DNA from: Fulvia fulva
Taxonomy: Eukaryota > Ascomycota > Dothideomycetes > Mycosphaerellales > Mycosphaerellaceae
Reading direction: 5' to 3'
Assembly (NCBI RefSeq): GCF_020509005.1
Contig: NC_063021.1
Span: forward strand, 3,162,001-3,226,000
DNA length: 64,000 bases
Each line of letters begins with the position of its first letter. Within the stretch, counting starts at the first letter, position 1. The notes beneath the pieces are model-generated. The model ran no database searches, was not told the DNA's origin, and worked only from the letters and a program-made list of their open reading frames with translations. This document shows, piece by piece, positions 23,072 through 34,900 of this stretch. A program made the position numbers and the translations under genes.

Positions 23072-24408
23072 CCGAGCTAAGGATCCACGACCAAGATGTC
23101 CATGTTTTGGAACGGAAAGCTCTCTCACCTGCCCGATGGAAACGCGATGCACTGATCGTCCACTACAGCCACAAACCCGCACAAGCCATCTCTACCCAGA
23201 TTGCCTAGTACCGACACCCATATGGCCGTGCTAAGGCACCTTGGGGGTTTCCGCAGGCATCGCAGGCTGTGGCCATCATCCAGCCACGGACTGGGCGACT
23301 GCGCGTCTACTGCGATATAAGTCCTTCACACGCGGCCGCGCAGGAGCCTATAGGCTTTGAGGGGTGTTGGATGTAAGGCTGTGGGCAGTGGTGTAGGGTA
23401 TGGCAGTGTAGTGCGGTGCACACACGAGCGGTTCGCAAGCTGTGAGTAGACAGACATGTATGAAGTGCATCAAGTAGAACCCGGAACCACTTGCCGAAAG
23501 CAGTTACAGTTTCCATGCGAGCACCTCATCGCCCTTCGCAATACCATGAAGATCTCTCGTTTGATGGTGTGTCTACCTCGCAAATACATCAATAAGTTAC
23601 GTCCCGGCATTCAGGCGCTTCACAGTTGCAGTTACTAGTGGCAGACCCTCCCTCCAATGCAAGCACGCAAGCACGGCAGACCCGAACCGACCAGAGAGTT
23701 CGACATCGCGGATATGCCCGAGCGATCCTTTGTGGAGAAACCTCAAGCTCTAGCAACGCGCCTGACCATTTACGACGTTTGTGCGACTCCATCGTGAGCT
23801 CGTGGTCTGACTGCAAGGGTTGTTTCCGCGATCGAGCTCCCAGAAGAGCAACGCGCTTTGTTGCAAAATGGCGCATAGGCATGAGGTACATATACAAGTA
23901 GGCTGTCGTGTCCACCTTCGCACGCCTCGATGCTGCTGTTGTGAAGGGCTCATCAGTACAACAACACTGCCGCGTCGAAAAGAATGCTTGAAGCAGAGCT
24001 TGAGGTTGCCGTTACGAAGGCTAGCAGTGGTATCTTGACTACCATCGCGCATGGTTTTCAGTACTTCCAGCAGGGTGTGATGCATTATTTGGATTTCCTT
24101 GAGACGGGTGAGTGAGCGATGTTTTTGTCGTGGCCATTCCGTGTTATGTGATTGTGCTGACCATAGCCCAGCCGAATGGTGATCCATATTGCATCAGCGT
24201 CATGCAGGGACTCGTACACCCAGGCATGAGCATTGAGAAAGTTCTGGTTTGGATTCGACTGCAAGCAAAGGATATTCGAAGGAGCGGTCTGAGTCCAGCG
24301 TTCGAGCGTGCCGGTGTTCAGGATTCCAGGCCGTTTGGCATGATGGTCGGCGCTCGGCGAACATTTCGGTTATCAACTTGGCTATCGGGAAAGGCTTGCT
24401 TGAGGATG
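23072..24408. other. Intergenic, no gene seen
   Basis: About 1.3 kb between convergent genes. Overlapping frames near 23590-24190 lack domain signal or credible splice structure. Confidence 0.5.
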
Positions 24409-25729
24409 TCATCGTCCTGTCTTGCCGCTCCCGAAAGACTCGTGATAGTCCGTCTCGCCTTCAATCAGCTTTGGAAAATTGACCCGGGTAGACAGGACGA
24501 TATTCGGCGTCTGCGGAACGGCATTGTAACCTTCATGGTGTTCGTCGATATTGCTGAAGGTAGCTTCGTTTCCAATCGGTTTGTGCTGTGCAAATAGTGC
24601 TGGCTGCACACCAAGACAAGTCCTTGTTCGCCGTCCCTCAGATCCATGGCACATTGAGCGGAGCATCATGTCGAAAGGTCCGGTGACTTTCCATACGCCT
24701 TGTTCGTACAGGATACGACGAGCCATGGGTAAGGTAATCGCATAGCCAAACGTGCAAGTACTTTGCCACGCGCGCGAGACCACACGCGTTCGCGGTGGGT
24801 ATGCAAAGATGCCTTCGCCGCCGAATTCTTTGTTGACATTGGTCGAAACAGTATCGTCGTTTGGGATGACCACCCGACCAAGAGGTGCCTTCAGATCACT
24901 GGCTGCTGGGAAGTCAGAGCCGCAGTGGCCAAGCCACAAAGCATCCCAGTGCCTGAGATCTCCATAGGGTGAAGATGTAGGGAGTTCGACGCCATAGTCT
25001 GACGATATATTGAACTCCGCAGCATCTTCACCAATCGCTGGAGACGGGTAGCTAGGGTCCAGAAACTGGTCTTGGGTACCGCGCAGTGGCTGCACCAACA
25101 GTCTCGATGCTCTCGCGAAGGTGTGCATTTGTGACTTAATTCGTAGGTCCCAGTCTGCATCATCTTCCGAGATAAGGGCAGAGCTTATGTCCTCTTCAAC
25201 CATTCTGATCAGATCAGCCAAGGAACATCAACCAGGAATTGAAGAGACTCATACCTCCGAACAACATTCATGTGAGCACGCCAGCTTTTCAGGCCGCCCA
25301 AGGCGAGGTCTGATTCATTACCCCACGGTGGGAACGCTCTCGAGTCCACGTCAGTCACGCCGTCCGCATAGTCGACCTGCAGCTCCGTGAAGTGTGCAGC
25401 AAGTGATATGGCATCTCTATGATCGGTTCTGAGCGGCAAGTTCACCACGAAGATCTTCTCAAACTGTATTACATCAGTATCTTGTCACTTGTTGGATGCA
25501 AACCATGAGGTAATGAATGACCTACCCCAAGTGTCGCATTGAGCACGTCATCTAATAAGTCTCCCTTGCCAACGGCATCGTTGTTGATTCCTGTCCGACC
25601 TCGAAATGCTGGTAGGCTTGGCTTGAGACTCGGATAGGTGAAGGCCAAGATAGTGATGAGCAGGATAGCGACCAGCAGAAGAATGCCGACACGGCCACCC
25701 GCCGGCGCCGTAAAGGCCCTATTCAGCAT
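24409..25729 (-). CDS. Type II membrane glycosyltransferase, family GT25-like
   Basis: Three exons, 25526-25729, 25255-25463 and 24409-25204, give 402 residues. Introns are 62 and 50 nt. Residues 14-30 form one transmembrane helix after a short basic N-terminus, a type II topology that would put the catalytic domain in the Golgi lumen. The first splice restores GFEKIFVVNLPLRTDHRD, the usual start of GT25 (LPS biosynthesis/collagen galactosyltransferase-like) domains. LGGLKSWRAHMNVVRR and the acidic motif SEDDADWDLRIK (about 150-160) follow. EDDADWD is the likely metal/nucleotide-sugar site. Later GYAITLPMARRILYE also fits the family. Donor and acceptor sugars in fungi are unknown. Confidence 0.87.
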
Positions 25730-26744
25730 GTCCGATACTGATGAAGTCTGTCGCTAGGGTGGAACTCATACGCTTCATGGCAGCGACCTGGATATGGCGC
25801 AAGGAGGCATCGCTGTTGAGTGTCACAGCAGCAGGTGAAGTCGCACATCTTCACTTTCCAGATGCAAGTGCGAGCACTTGTGAAAGACGTGGCTTGCGTC
25901 GCTCGTCCGGTGATGCTCCTGAGATTGCGTTTGTTCAACGGCTGTGGCTGCACTTCGAGCATCCATGCTCAGCGCATTCGACACAACTAAGCGACATTAC
26001 GCCGGCGAACTTCTTCAGTCTAACATATCGTCGCGACGATGATTACTGTTCTTCCAAGCAATCCCTTTGCATATTCGTCCTCAAAAGTTACTTTCCATTT
26101 TCAGCCTCAAAACAAGGGCTTAAGCTGCATAGCCTTCACAAATCTGCCTGTGCGAGCTATGTAGCGACAGACCGGACCAGTTAGACTCTATCGTTGTTAA
26201 GTAACGTTCAAAAGTTAGACAGGGCCTCCGCACAGACTTGGACCGACGAAAGGTGCAAAGGGATGCTTCCTTTGAAGTACGAAACGCCAGATCTACTAAG
26301 ATTTTCGAAGAGAGAGCGTTGGACGAACCCTGCGAAACACGTGCGATGTGCGTGATAGAGTTTCGGTACAAGAGGGGCAGGGCTGAAGTCGAAAGGCAGG
26401 AGCTTCAAGCTTGGTGGTGAACACGCGGCAAACACTTTGATGCGTTGCAGTACACTGCAACTGCTGAAGACATGTCAGCCCGCGATACACATAATTGCGA
26501 TCAATGCTGGGCTTCTTGACGTCTCCTGCACACGCTGCGATGTCTCCACGTCAGCCTGGCGATCAGCAAAGGCACATGAGACCGAGCATGTAGCGGTCAT
26601 TGCAGCATCATGCATGACATCAGGAGCAGCAGACGAGAGATAGGTATAACAGTATATGCTTGAGTTGATGGCACGGAACTATAAGCGCTCTCGATGCTAC
26701 GAGTATTCGCCAGAACAGGATTTTCAACGATTAGCAGAAGAACC
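25730..26744. other. Intergenic, no gene seen
   Basis: About 1 kb between divergent genes (GT25-like leftward, NTF2-like rightward). It should contain both promoters. No further coding signal was found. Confidence 0.5.
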
Positions 26745-27331
26745 ATGACTTCCATCACAGGACGCCAGCCGAGCGCTGGAGAGCAGACCATCATCGACGA
26801 GGTCTTATCGCTGTACCAGCTCAAACCGACAGGTATGCTCGAGACCTGACAGAAGACGATCGTACCTGACCCGTTCCAGACAAGTCGTACTCCCACTACC
26901 GCAGCGATGCCGTCTTCCACGACCCAGTCTCCATCGCGAAGGGCCTAGAGAGCATCAAGTCCCAGTTCAACGGCATGCCCAAGCTCTTCTCCGAGTCCAC
27001 GACCCAGAAGTGCGAAGTCATGGATCCCTCGACTGCCACCGAGCAGAGCGCAAAAGCCAGCACACACCACGGCGAAGGTGGGAACATTGTGCTAAACCTG
27101 ACACAACACTACGTCTTCAAGGGCGACAAGACGCCGGAGAAGACTTTGAACAGCAAGATCACTCTCAAGCTTGATCACGAGGGCATGATCCAGCATCATG
27201 AAGAAGAGTGGGACCACCAGCCGAATAAGACCGGTGATGATGGATTTGTGGGCAAGCTCCAGGAGTGGAGGAAGAAGGCTGATGCGAAGCTGGTTGAGGC
27301 TGGCGTGACCAGCGATCCGAAGAAGGTATAA
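26745..27331 (+). CDS. Small NTF2/SnoaL-like protein
   Basis: Two exons, 26745-26832 and 26880-27331, with a 47-nt intron (GTATGC to TTCCAG) give 179 residues. The join reads LKPTDKSYSHYRSDAVFHDP. The text has the pattern of the NTF2-like (SnoaL/DUF) fold: an N-terminal helix (TIIDEVLSLYQL), a YRSDAVFHDPVS strand-turn, a central FNGMPKLF helix and several beta strands ending in GMIQHHEEEWDH. Members include small-molecule isomerases and many uncharacterised stress proteins. No catalytic residue can be assigned. The last third is Lys-rich and probably flexible. Confidence 0.75.
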
Positions 27332-27979
27332 CAGGTCAATCAAGATCTGGCATACCGGAATATGTGTGCACGACTCGAACATGGTACTTTCTTCGGCAAG
27401 ATTTAGCCGAGATCGGTGCATGCTCACAACACCCGACTCCCGAGACATGGGCGTTCGTGGCAGGAGCACATTCCTTCTTCAGCTTTCACACTTTCAGCAC
27501 CATTCCTTCTGCCACTTCATCCTCCCTCTACATCCCTACGTAACGTCCGGCAACCACATCACTCATTAATATGATGCCATCGACGAAAGTGGCTGCATCT
27601 CCAGCGCCGTTGATCCGCACGGCTGCAACCTTCGTCTACCTCCAACCCCGCCACTGCCCGCCTCTATAGGAAGGACATGAGCCTGATCCGGTCACGATCC
27701 TACCTGGAATAGCAATACAGCGGTTCAAGCTTCTGGATGACCAACAGCTCTCTGCAGCCACGATAGCAGTACAAGAGGAAGATCGGCGCCTACCGCCTGA
27801 TGTGCCTGCTCTGAACCCTCCGGAATGCATCATCGTGTCATGCTAACCCAATATTGAATCCTTTTCAGCTCGTGCACTGCATGCAGATGTCGATCGAAAG
27901 CAACGACCGCAGCATAAGATGGCGCTGTCGGCCTGTTGTTGTTCCTTTGGTTGTTGCTGTGGTCTTAGCATCTTTGACC
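27332..27979. other. Intergenic with a possible short open frame
   Basis: The plus strand has an open stretch at about 27670-27846 (ending PPECIIVSC, stop TAA) that could be a terminal exon, but no convincing start or donor site accompanies it. The GH76 promoter must also lie here. Confidence 0.35.
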
Positions 27980-29269
27980 ATGATGTATAGCAAAGCTTAC
28001 TTTCAAGGATCTCTCGCATTAGCTGGGCTTCTGAGCCTTTCAGACTGCTCCCCTCTATCGCAGCTCTTCTCCCGAGACGTAACGACAGCTAATACTGAAG
28101 CTGCGTTCAAGACTCTGCAGCAATGGTACAACCAATCGACAGGCCTCTGGATCCCGAGCACCGGGTGGTGGAATAGTGCAAACTGCATCACAGTGATCGC
28201 GGACCTTGTGGCGGTCGATGGGAACGTCAGGGGAAAGGCTACTGATATCTTTGCAAATACGTATACCAATGCACAGAAGTACAGTCTGCAGATGACGAAA
28301 GTGCAAGGAGTGCAGGGCACTTCGCAGTGGGATGCGTTTTTGCCGAGATGTTATTATCAGGACTATGGTCCTCAGGTTCCACCGGGTAATGCGCAAAGTC
28401 TGAGGGCTCAAGTCACAGGCGGCTTTCTGAATGAGTAAGTCATGTCATGACCATCGGGTGTGTGAAACGAGCTGATCGTTGTCAGCTACTATGACGATGA
28501 GGGATGGTGGGCACTTGGCTGGATTGCGGCATACGATGTGACCGGCAATCAGAGATATCTTTCACAAGCCGAGACGATTTTCAACGATATGAAGGCAGTC
28601 TTCGGCAAGACGAACTGCAGCACGATTAATGGCAATACTGGAGGCATCTGGTGGGATAAGCCGCATTCATATGTCAATGCCATCGCCAACGAGCTGTTTC
28701 TGGACGTCGCCGCCCACCTTGCTAATCGTGTCAAGGGCAGCAAGACGACGTATGTCAACATCGCTAAACAGCAATGGGCGTGGTTTCAAGCATCTGGCAT
28801 GATGAATGCTCAACACACCATTAACGACGGCCTCGATCAGAAGACGTGCAAGAACAACGACGGCACGGTGTGGTCCTATAACCAGGGCGTAATCCTCGGC
28901 GGCCTGACAGAACTGAGCAGAGCCACTGGCGACAATTCATACATCACCACCGCCCAGCAGATCGCCGACGCTGCCATCGCTGCTCTGGCACGCTCTGGCA
29001 TCCTCACAGATCCCTGCGAACCAGACTGCGGAGCAGATGGTGCGCAATTCAAGGGCGTCTTTGCGAGGAATCTTCAGATCCTGCAGAAAGCCAAGCCGCA
29101 GAAGAAGTATGCGGATTTCTTGGACAGGAATGCGGCGAGTATCTGGCAGAATGATAGGAATCAGAGGAATGAGTTGAGTGTCAAGTGGGCGGGACCTTTT
29201 ATTCAGCCGGCGAATGCGAGTACGCAGAGTTCGGCGTTGGATGCGATTGTTGCTGCTTTGGCGACGTAG
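27980..29269 (+). CDS. Glycoside hydrolase family 76 (alpha-1,6-mannanase-like)
   Basis: Two exons, 27980-28434 and 28486-29269, with a 51-nt intron, give 412 residues. The chosen ATG is followed by a signal-peptide-like segment (YFQGSLALAGLLSLSDC). An in-frame ATG at 27881 would add 33 residues with a membrane anchor, so the start is uncertain. GH76 support: ALQ-type WYN..GLW..TGWWNSAN near the N-terminus, and the splice restores NDYYDDEGWWALGWIAAYD. The paired Asp residues (about 155-156) correspond to the catalytic pair. GGIWWDKPHSYVNAIANELF and WSYNQGVILGGLTEL follow. Fungal relatives (Dfg5/Dcw1 type) act on mannan, at the cell wall or on GPI anchors. No GPI signal is evident at the C-terminus, so secretion is likelier. 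Confidence 0.9.
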
Positions 29270-29999
29270 ATGGAATACCGACAGATGAGGTAGTGACAGT
29301 ACTGAGCAGGCTCTTTCCTGGTTGGAGAGCGGTCGTGTATCCATCCCTGGAGCCTCTGATCAGGCTCCCACATGTACGATGCATCCTCCACGAGATAGTG
29401 CATTCTGCACCGCGACGCGCGCGCAGCCCGTTGCTGTACAACGAAAGGTAGAAAATAACCGCGGAGCAGCGCGAGACAAAGGTGAAGAGTGAAGAGGTGT
29501 GATCGTGCTCGCATTCGGTATGGGCCGGGAAGAGTGCGTCAAGAGATTGCGACTGCGGAGACGCGGACTGTGTTGATGTCGAGGCATCAACATTTCATGC
29601 TCGCCGAGGCTCCAAACACTGCGGACTGTGGGAGAGCCAGCCCAGCCCACTGATGAGCCCAGATTTTGCCTTCTGTCACTGAGAGAGTTCGCGGCTGTGG
29701 GGACGTTATGCCAGAAGGGGTGCTCAAGGCGCAGTGAGGTGATTGGTAGATGTGCCACTACCGAGGCCTTGGAGGAGGTTCCCAAAACACGTCGACGGCG
29801 GCGAAACGTTCAATTGCTCGTGACGGTAGAGGCATATATCCTTTCTACCTCTCGTGCACAATCTAGGAACCATTGCTGTACCCTTGCATTTCTGACACTA
29901 CTGGTCGTTGTCAGCGGTCACGATTTCTCGCGCGTAACAAGCATCACAACAGCCCACATCCCTGCGGCATCCGTCAGCCACCTACCGGCTACCGCAAAC
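29270..29999. other. Intergenic, upstream of the monooxygenase
   Basis: The monooxygenase frame stays open 5' to 29628, but the family start motif and best ATG are at 30000, so the rest is probably 5' untranslated. No other gene was recognised. Confidence 0.5.
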
Positions 30000-31514
30000 A
30001 TGGCGTGGCAACCAATGGAGAAGGGCGAGGACAACTTCGACGTCGTCATCGTCGGCGCCGGAATATCAGGCATCAACTTCGGGTACCGTCTCCAGGAGCG
30101 ATGTCCTAACCTGTCCTACACCATCCTCGAAGGCCGCCACGAGCTGGGCGGTACGTGGAGTCTGTTCAAGTACCCCGGCATCCGATCCGATTCAGATCTC
30201 TTCACCTTCGGCTTCTCGTGGCGACCATGGAGCGAGAAGACGTCGATCGCGCAGGGCGACTTGATCAAGCAGTACTTGAAGGACTCGGCGGCGCAAGAGG
30301 GCATTGACAAGCACATCACATTCAACACGAAGGTGAACAGCACCAACTACAACTCCACGGAGAAGACATGGACGCTGCAGACTACACAGAATGGCTCAGA
30401 GAAGAGATCGTTCAAGTGCCGATTCATGCTCATGTGCACTGGCTACTACGACTACGAGACGCCCCTCGCAGCCTCTATCCCCGGCCTTGACAACTTCCAA
30501 GGCGAGGTCATCCACCCCCAATTCTGGCCCGAGGCCCTCGACTACAGCGGCAAGGAAGTCGTCATCATCGGCTCAGGCGCAACCGCAATCACAGTCCTCC
30601 CCGTAATGGCCGAGACAGCCAAGAAAGTCACCATGCTGCAACGCTCACCCAGCTACATCATGGCCGTCCCCCAAGAAGACGCCTTCGAGAAAGTCGTCCG
30701 CAAAGTCTTCTGGTGGTTCCCAGCAGCCCAACACGCCATCATCCGCATCAAGTGGATCATGATGCCCCTCCTCCTGACCTCCTACTCCGCCAAATACCCC
30801 AAGAAAATGCAGCAACTAATGTACAAACTCACCCAAAAGCAACTCCCCGGCTCAATACCTCGCGATCCCCACTTTACCCCGAAATACTACCCCTGGGAGC
30901 AGCGCATGTGCATGTGCCCCGACGGCGACTTCTACAAAGCTCTCCACAAGGGCGTAGCCACCATCGAGACCGGCGTAATCAAAGAAGTCACAACCAACGC
31001 CATCAAGCTCGAAAGCGGCACCGAACTCAACCCGGACATCATCGTCACCGCAACCGGCCTCAAGCTCCAATTCGCCGGCGGCATGAACGTCTCCATCGAC
31101 AACAAGCCCTACGACTGCAGCGAGAAATTCGTCTGGAAAGGCGTCATGCTCGAGGACATGCCCAACGCCGCCTTCGTGGTAGGCTACGTCGACGCATCCT
31201 GGACTCTCGGCGCCGACGCTACGGCCCAGACTATCACGCGCATGATCAACCAGATGAAGCGCGAGGCTGTCGTGGAGGTTACGCCGCATAGGTCCGCGGA
31301 GGAGGTTAAGAATATGCAGGAGAAGAGCTTGTTGAGGTTGAACAGCACGTATGTGACGAAGGGCAAGAGCGTGCTGCCGAAGGGAGGGGATCGGGGACAG
31401 TGGATGCCGAGGGCGAGTTATATTAGGGATATTATGACGGCGTGGTATGGGGATATTAAGACGGGGACGACTTGGGTGAGGGGTGTATCAGAATCTCGTT
31501 TCGTTGAGTACTGA
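30000..31514 (+). CDS. Baeyer-Villiger-type flavin monooxygenase
   Basis: Single-exon protein of 504 residues. FAD-binding GAGISG is at residues 19-24. The class B fingerprint FxGxxxHxxxWP is present as FQGEVIHPQFWP at 166-177, which is diagnostic of Baeyer-Villiger monooxygenases. NADPH-binding GSGATAIT follows, then VTATGLKL near the end of the second domain. Such enzymes insert oxygen next to ketones or oxidise sulphur using NADPH and FAD. The sequence resembles the EtaA-like branch in general layout (inference). A hydrophobic patch around WIMMPLLLTSYSA may touch membranes or a lipophilic substrate. The frame is open upstream to 29628, but that extension reads like untranslated sequence. 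The neighbouring P450 is on the opposite strand and convergent. Confidence 0.92.
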   Translation: MAWQPMEKGEDNFDVVIVGAGISGINFGYRLQERCPNLSYTILEGRHELGGTWSLFKYPGIRSDSDLFTFGFSWRPWSEKTSIAQGDLIKQYLKDSAAQEGIDKHITFNTKVNSTNYNSTEKTWTLQTTQNGSEKRSFKCRFMLMCTGYYDYETPLAASIPGLDNFQGEVIHPQFWPEALDYSGKEVVIIGSGATAITVLPVMAETAKKVTMLQRSPSYIMAVPQEDAFEKVVRKVFWWFPAAQHAIIRIKWIMMPLLLTSYSAKYPKKMQQLMYKLTQKQLPGSIPRDPHFTPKYYPWEQRMCMCPDGDFYKALHKGVATIETGVIKEVTTNAIKLESGTELNPDIIVTATGLKLQFAGGMNVSIDNKPYDCSEKFVWKGVMLEDMPNAAFVVGYVDASWTLGADATAQTITRMINQMKREAVVEVTPHRSAEEVKNMQEKSLLRLNSTYVTKGKSVLPKGGDRGQWMPRASYIRDIMTAWYGDIKTGTTWVRGVSESRFVEY

Positions 31515-32018
31515 TGGGCAATGGCGTTACTTGGAGTATGACAGTATGGTATGAGGTGATATCAGGATTTTACGGAACACTCGAGAGAGGGCGGTGTTGC
31601 TTGCATGCACTGCAGAGTTGGCAGGGTTTCAGAATTCGATTGGGCGTAGATGTGCATATGCGATGCGAGACAGTAGAATGATCAACAACAGGACTCATGA
31701 TACCTAGTCGTTCTCACATGTCAAGTGATGTAATCTTGTGTTATGTATACTGCTCGCAGTTGTGTGCCCATCAGCGACGATTGTGGTCAGTCTGGCGCAG
31801 TCGGAAGAAATCGACCGCAGAATCATGGTTCGTCACCACGCCGACGACTTCACCTGTTGTCGGCGATGATGACGTCTTTGGGCTGTTGCTGTTTGAACCG
31901 GAGTGGTCCCCTTTTGCCATTCTTCGCCCGTTGACCAAAAGACATACATGTAGCCATCAGCAATTCCCCTTCGCCTGCTGCTCCATCCAAGGTCGTCACG
32001 AACAGACCACACCATCTA
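31515..32018. other. Intergenic between convergent genes
   Basis: About 0.5 kb shared by the 3' ends of the monooxygenase and the P450. No coding signal was seen. Confidence 0.5.
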
Positions 32019-33713
32019 TCACGACCCACCCCCCTCCTCAAACACAACCCTAACCCCCTCACTCCCCTTCCTCGCCCTAGGCACAACACAACACCTCACC
32101 ATCTCCACATCCCTCCTATCCGTCCCCCACAACCTTGCCCTCCCTCCCACCTCCGAGCGAAAGAAGCTCGCCAGCGCCAGATACAATTCCGCATAAGCCA
32201 GCTGCAACCCAACACACTTCCTCGTCCCCTTGCCGAAAGAGACCATATAGCTGCTCAACGACCTCCCATCGGGGGCCTTGGGGTTGTCGAGCCAGCGCTC
32301 AGGCACGAAGCGGTGTGAGGCGGGGAATATGGTTTCGTCGTGGGCGACGTCCCAGGTGTCCATGCTGACGAAGGTGCCGGGGCGGATGGTGAAGGAGTCG
32401 TAGGTTAGGGGGAAGGAGTCGTAGGCGCGGGCGCGGCGTTCGGTTACGCCGTAGGTTAGGCGGAGGGATTCTTCGATGCAGGCTGTGAGGTAGGGGAGGC
32501 GGGAGAGGTGGTCCTGGGGTTTGTGAGCATTGAATGTCGTCAGCGGAATGAGGCATACTCACGAGGTTTGGCATGTTGCTTTGGTCAGGAATGGCTTGGT
32601 GTAGTTCGGCCATTAGGCGTTGTCTGACATCCGGCTGGTCCAGGATATGGAATGTAGCGGCTGAAAGTGCTCGAGCTACTGTCTCGCCTCCAGCTCCAAC
32701 CACAGATTTTGCTTCACACTCGAGACGACCTTGAGTGATGTCGTGGCGCTGTGGGTCCTGTTCGAGGAGTGCAGCGAACATGTTCTCGCCAAGTTTCTCA
32801 CCTTTGTCGTGGGCCTCCAAGACTTTGGCAATTCGGTCATCTTGCTCCTATGCCAGGTCAGTGACTGAGCTCGGATTCCCAGTGTGCATTTGAGATTATT
32901 ATACCTGCCAAAAGTCCAGCATAGCTCCCGCCTCGGGTGACATCCACTTCACGAATCCGACCGGCAAAGCTTGGGTAATCGTAAGAAGCCATGGTACATG
33001 CTAGAACCAATGAAGCTGCTCGGTAATGTTGAACATAGCTTCATTGATAGTAGACTTAAAGCCTGGCGTTTCGATGAAACCGCTCTGCTGGTTGAAGGCG
33101 AAGTTCATGATGTTATCGGACGCAAAGCACTCCCACATCTTCCTGATATTAAGAGGCTGACCAGTCGCATAGTACTCTACGCGCACACGAGAGAGTAGCC
33201 GGTCCATCAAGGCCTGGATCTGAGCTCCATGCTCTGCGACCTTTCGGCGTGAGAAGAAGATGTTGAGACCAGGACGCCTAGTGCGGTGTGTAGCAGGGTC
33301 TTCAGCGCCAAACGCTGCAAGCTCGTTGTTTAGGCGGACGCCAAAGTTCTTGATCTTGCGAGCTGGGCGTGTGGATGAGAAGATTGTGTCGTAGCAGGAA
33401 GAGTCCCGTATGTGAAGCTGGTCTGGGTCGATTCTTATGATTGGGCCATATCTTGATGTGAGTTAGCTGTGGTCGAATGGATACAATGCTGCTAGACTTA
33501 CTGATCATGCCACTGGCGGTAAGCTTGCTGAAACTGACCTCCTCCCTCATGAAACAGCTCGTAGTACGCAGAGACCAGGTATGTTGCAGCTGTGAGCTTC
33601 GGGCCAGGAAACTTGGCAAGTGGGTGACAGTACAGTCGGTAGATTATGACCCATAGCCGGTACAGCACAAACGCCAAAAGCGTGCCTAAGAGCATACGAG
33701 GCGTACCTTCCAT
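32019..33713 (-). pseudogene. Cytochrome P450 with one in-frame stop
   Basis: Four exons fit perfectly: 33502-33713, 32905-33451, 32563-32847 and 32019-32513. Introns are 50, 57 and 49 nt. The product would be 512 residues, a normal P450 length. An N-terminal membrane anchor is followed by [11 protein letters not shown]. The I-helix region is GAGGETVARALS, ExxR is EESLR, the PERW motif is FVPERWL, and the heme loop is FGKGTRKCVG with Cys448. The only defect is TAG at 33003-33001 (codon 221), between LHWF and HVPW, where CAG would suit. No GT donor with fungal consensus allows an intron that skips it. It is either a young pseudogene, a sequencing error, or an unusual splice. Family reading suggests a CYP65-like trichodiene oxygenase-type enzyme, with low certainty. 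Confidence 0.8.
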
Positions 33714-34147
33714 AGTGACGTTCCGTTAGAACGTGGAAGCAGTAAGCAGCCGCCGTTGACGCAGAAAGCCAAATGATTCTCAGGTTTTTGCAGCGTGCTG
33801 AGTCACGGTGAGCTCTATCGGGACGTGCGTGCCATGTTGTAGCTCACGCCCACTCTCTGGTAAGGTCGGACCGCATAGTGACCTGCATGTAGAGCATGGT
33901 GCTTAAGCGAAGCTGGGAATCTGCATGTCTCCATATACGAGCTAGGGCTGCATGTCAACATGCACCGAGGATTTTCCGCAGAATCAAGTGGACAGCATAG
34001 ACCGATGCGTCGGAAATCGCGTTCTCGAGCCCAACTTTGCTGTATCGACTGTGGGCGTTCTGTGATGGCAGTCCTATGCCATCGACCACTGTCAGGGTCC
34101 TGGTGTTGAGCGACAAGACGCTCTGTGGATGTCGAGATTGGAGTTTT
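33714..34147. other. Intergenic, upstream of the P450
   Basis: No gene or RNA was recognised in this 0.43 kb; it should hold the P450 promoter. Confidence 0.5.
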
Positions 34148-34882
34148 TCAGGCAAATGCCGACATCCTAGCAACTTGAGACAGAGCACCTGTCGTACCGT
34201 CCAATCCTTTCTCGCCTGGTTCCTTCTGAGTTGCTTGGAGCTCAGAGCTACCTTCATCGTTCACGTCGGCCTCATTCTCTATTGAAGCCTCATAAGCATT
34301 ATCGACCAGAGCTCGATACTCCGCGCCAAAATCACCTGACACTGGTCCATCATCAGGGAGCGTTGAAGTTGGACTTTGTACCTGAAGACCAGGCGGCTCC
34401 ATATCTGCTTCCCAAGCCGTGCGGAACTCATCCAGTTCTTGGGCGAGAAGGTCTATCGAAGGATGTGCGGCTTGTTTCGTATCTGCACCTTGTTTACGCA
34501 TGATAAAATTGCGTTCCTTTGGGGCCAGTGCTGACGCGGGTACTGTGTAGACTTTTGCTGGTGTCAGTCTCCTCTTGCGAGAACCATTGCTGTGCTGCTC
34601 ACCTTCTGGGAACAGTCCAGCGTTGCCAGTAGACATGTGACGTCCAAGAAACCATCCGTCGCCGAAGTCATCATCCCTAGGTCATGGTCAGATTGCATGA
34701 TCATTCACACTTTGGAGTAACGGCTTGACCGACCTTTCGACAAGCTCAACTCTATCGCCCTTCTCAAGACTGAGCTCATCTGGGCTTCGGGCTGTGAAAG
34801 AATGTACCGTAAGTAATATGGTTCCTGGCGTTATAGTGCTCGTGCTAGCGGCTTTTGGCGACGAATCTGTCAATTGTCTCAT
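34148..34882 (-). CDS. Boi-type SH3 domain protein (short)
   Basis: Exons 34734-34882, 34603-34676 and 34148-34551 give 208 residues from the first good ATG. Introns are 57 and 51 nt. The splices restore a complete SH3 domain: HSFTARSPDELSLEKGD, VELVERDDDFGDGWFLG, then TGLFPE-like NAGLFPEVYTVP. This variant, with an acidic DDDFGDGW turn, is characteristic of fungal Boi1/Boi2 polarity proteins. The SAM and PH domains of those proteins are absent, and the acidic tail ends at 34148. The same frame stays open upstream through a four-copy minisatellite and may once have joined the HET remnant (see findings). It could be a gene fragment rather than a functional gene. Confidence 0.6.
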
Positions 34883-34900
34883 GATGTGCCCAGTGGTGGT

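Noticed and set aside
29628..29999. In-frame N-terminal extension of the Baeyer-Villiger monooxygenase
   Set aside because: The extension has no family similarity, whereas the ATG at 30000 places the FAD motif at residue 19 as expected.
30000..33713. Secondary-metabolite cluster made of the monooxygenase and the P450
   Set aside because: No polyketide synthase, peptide synthetase, terpene cyclase, transporter or pathway regulator is in the window, so adjacency alone is not enough.
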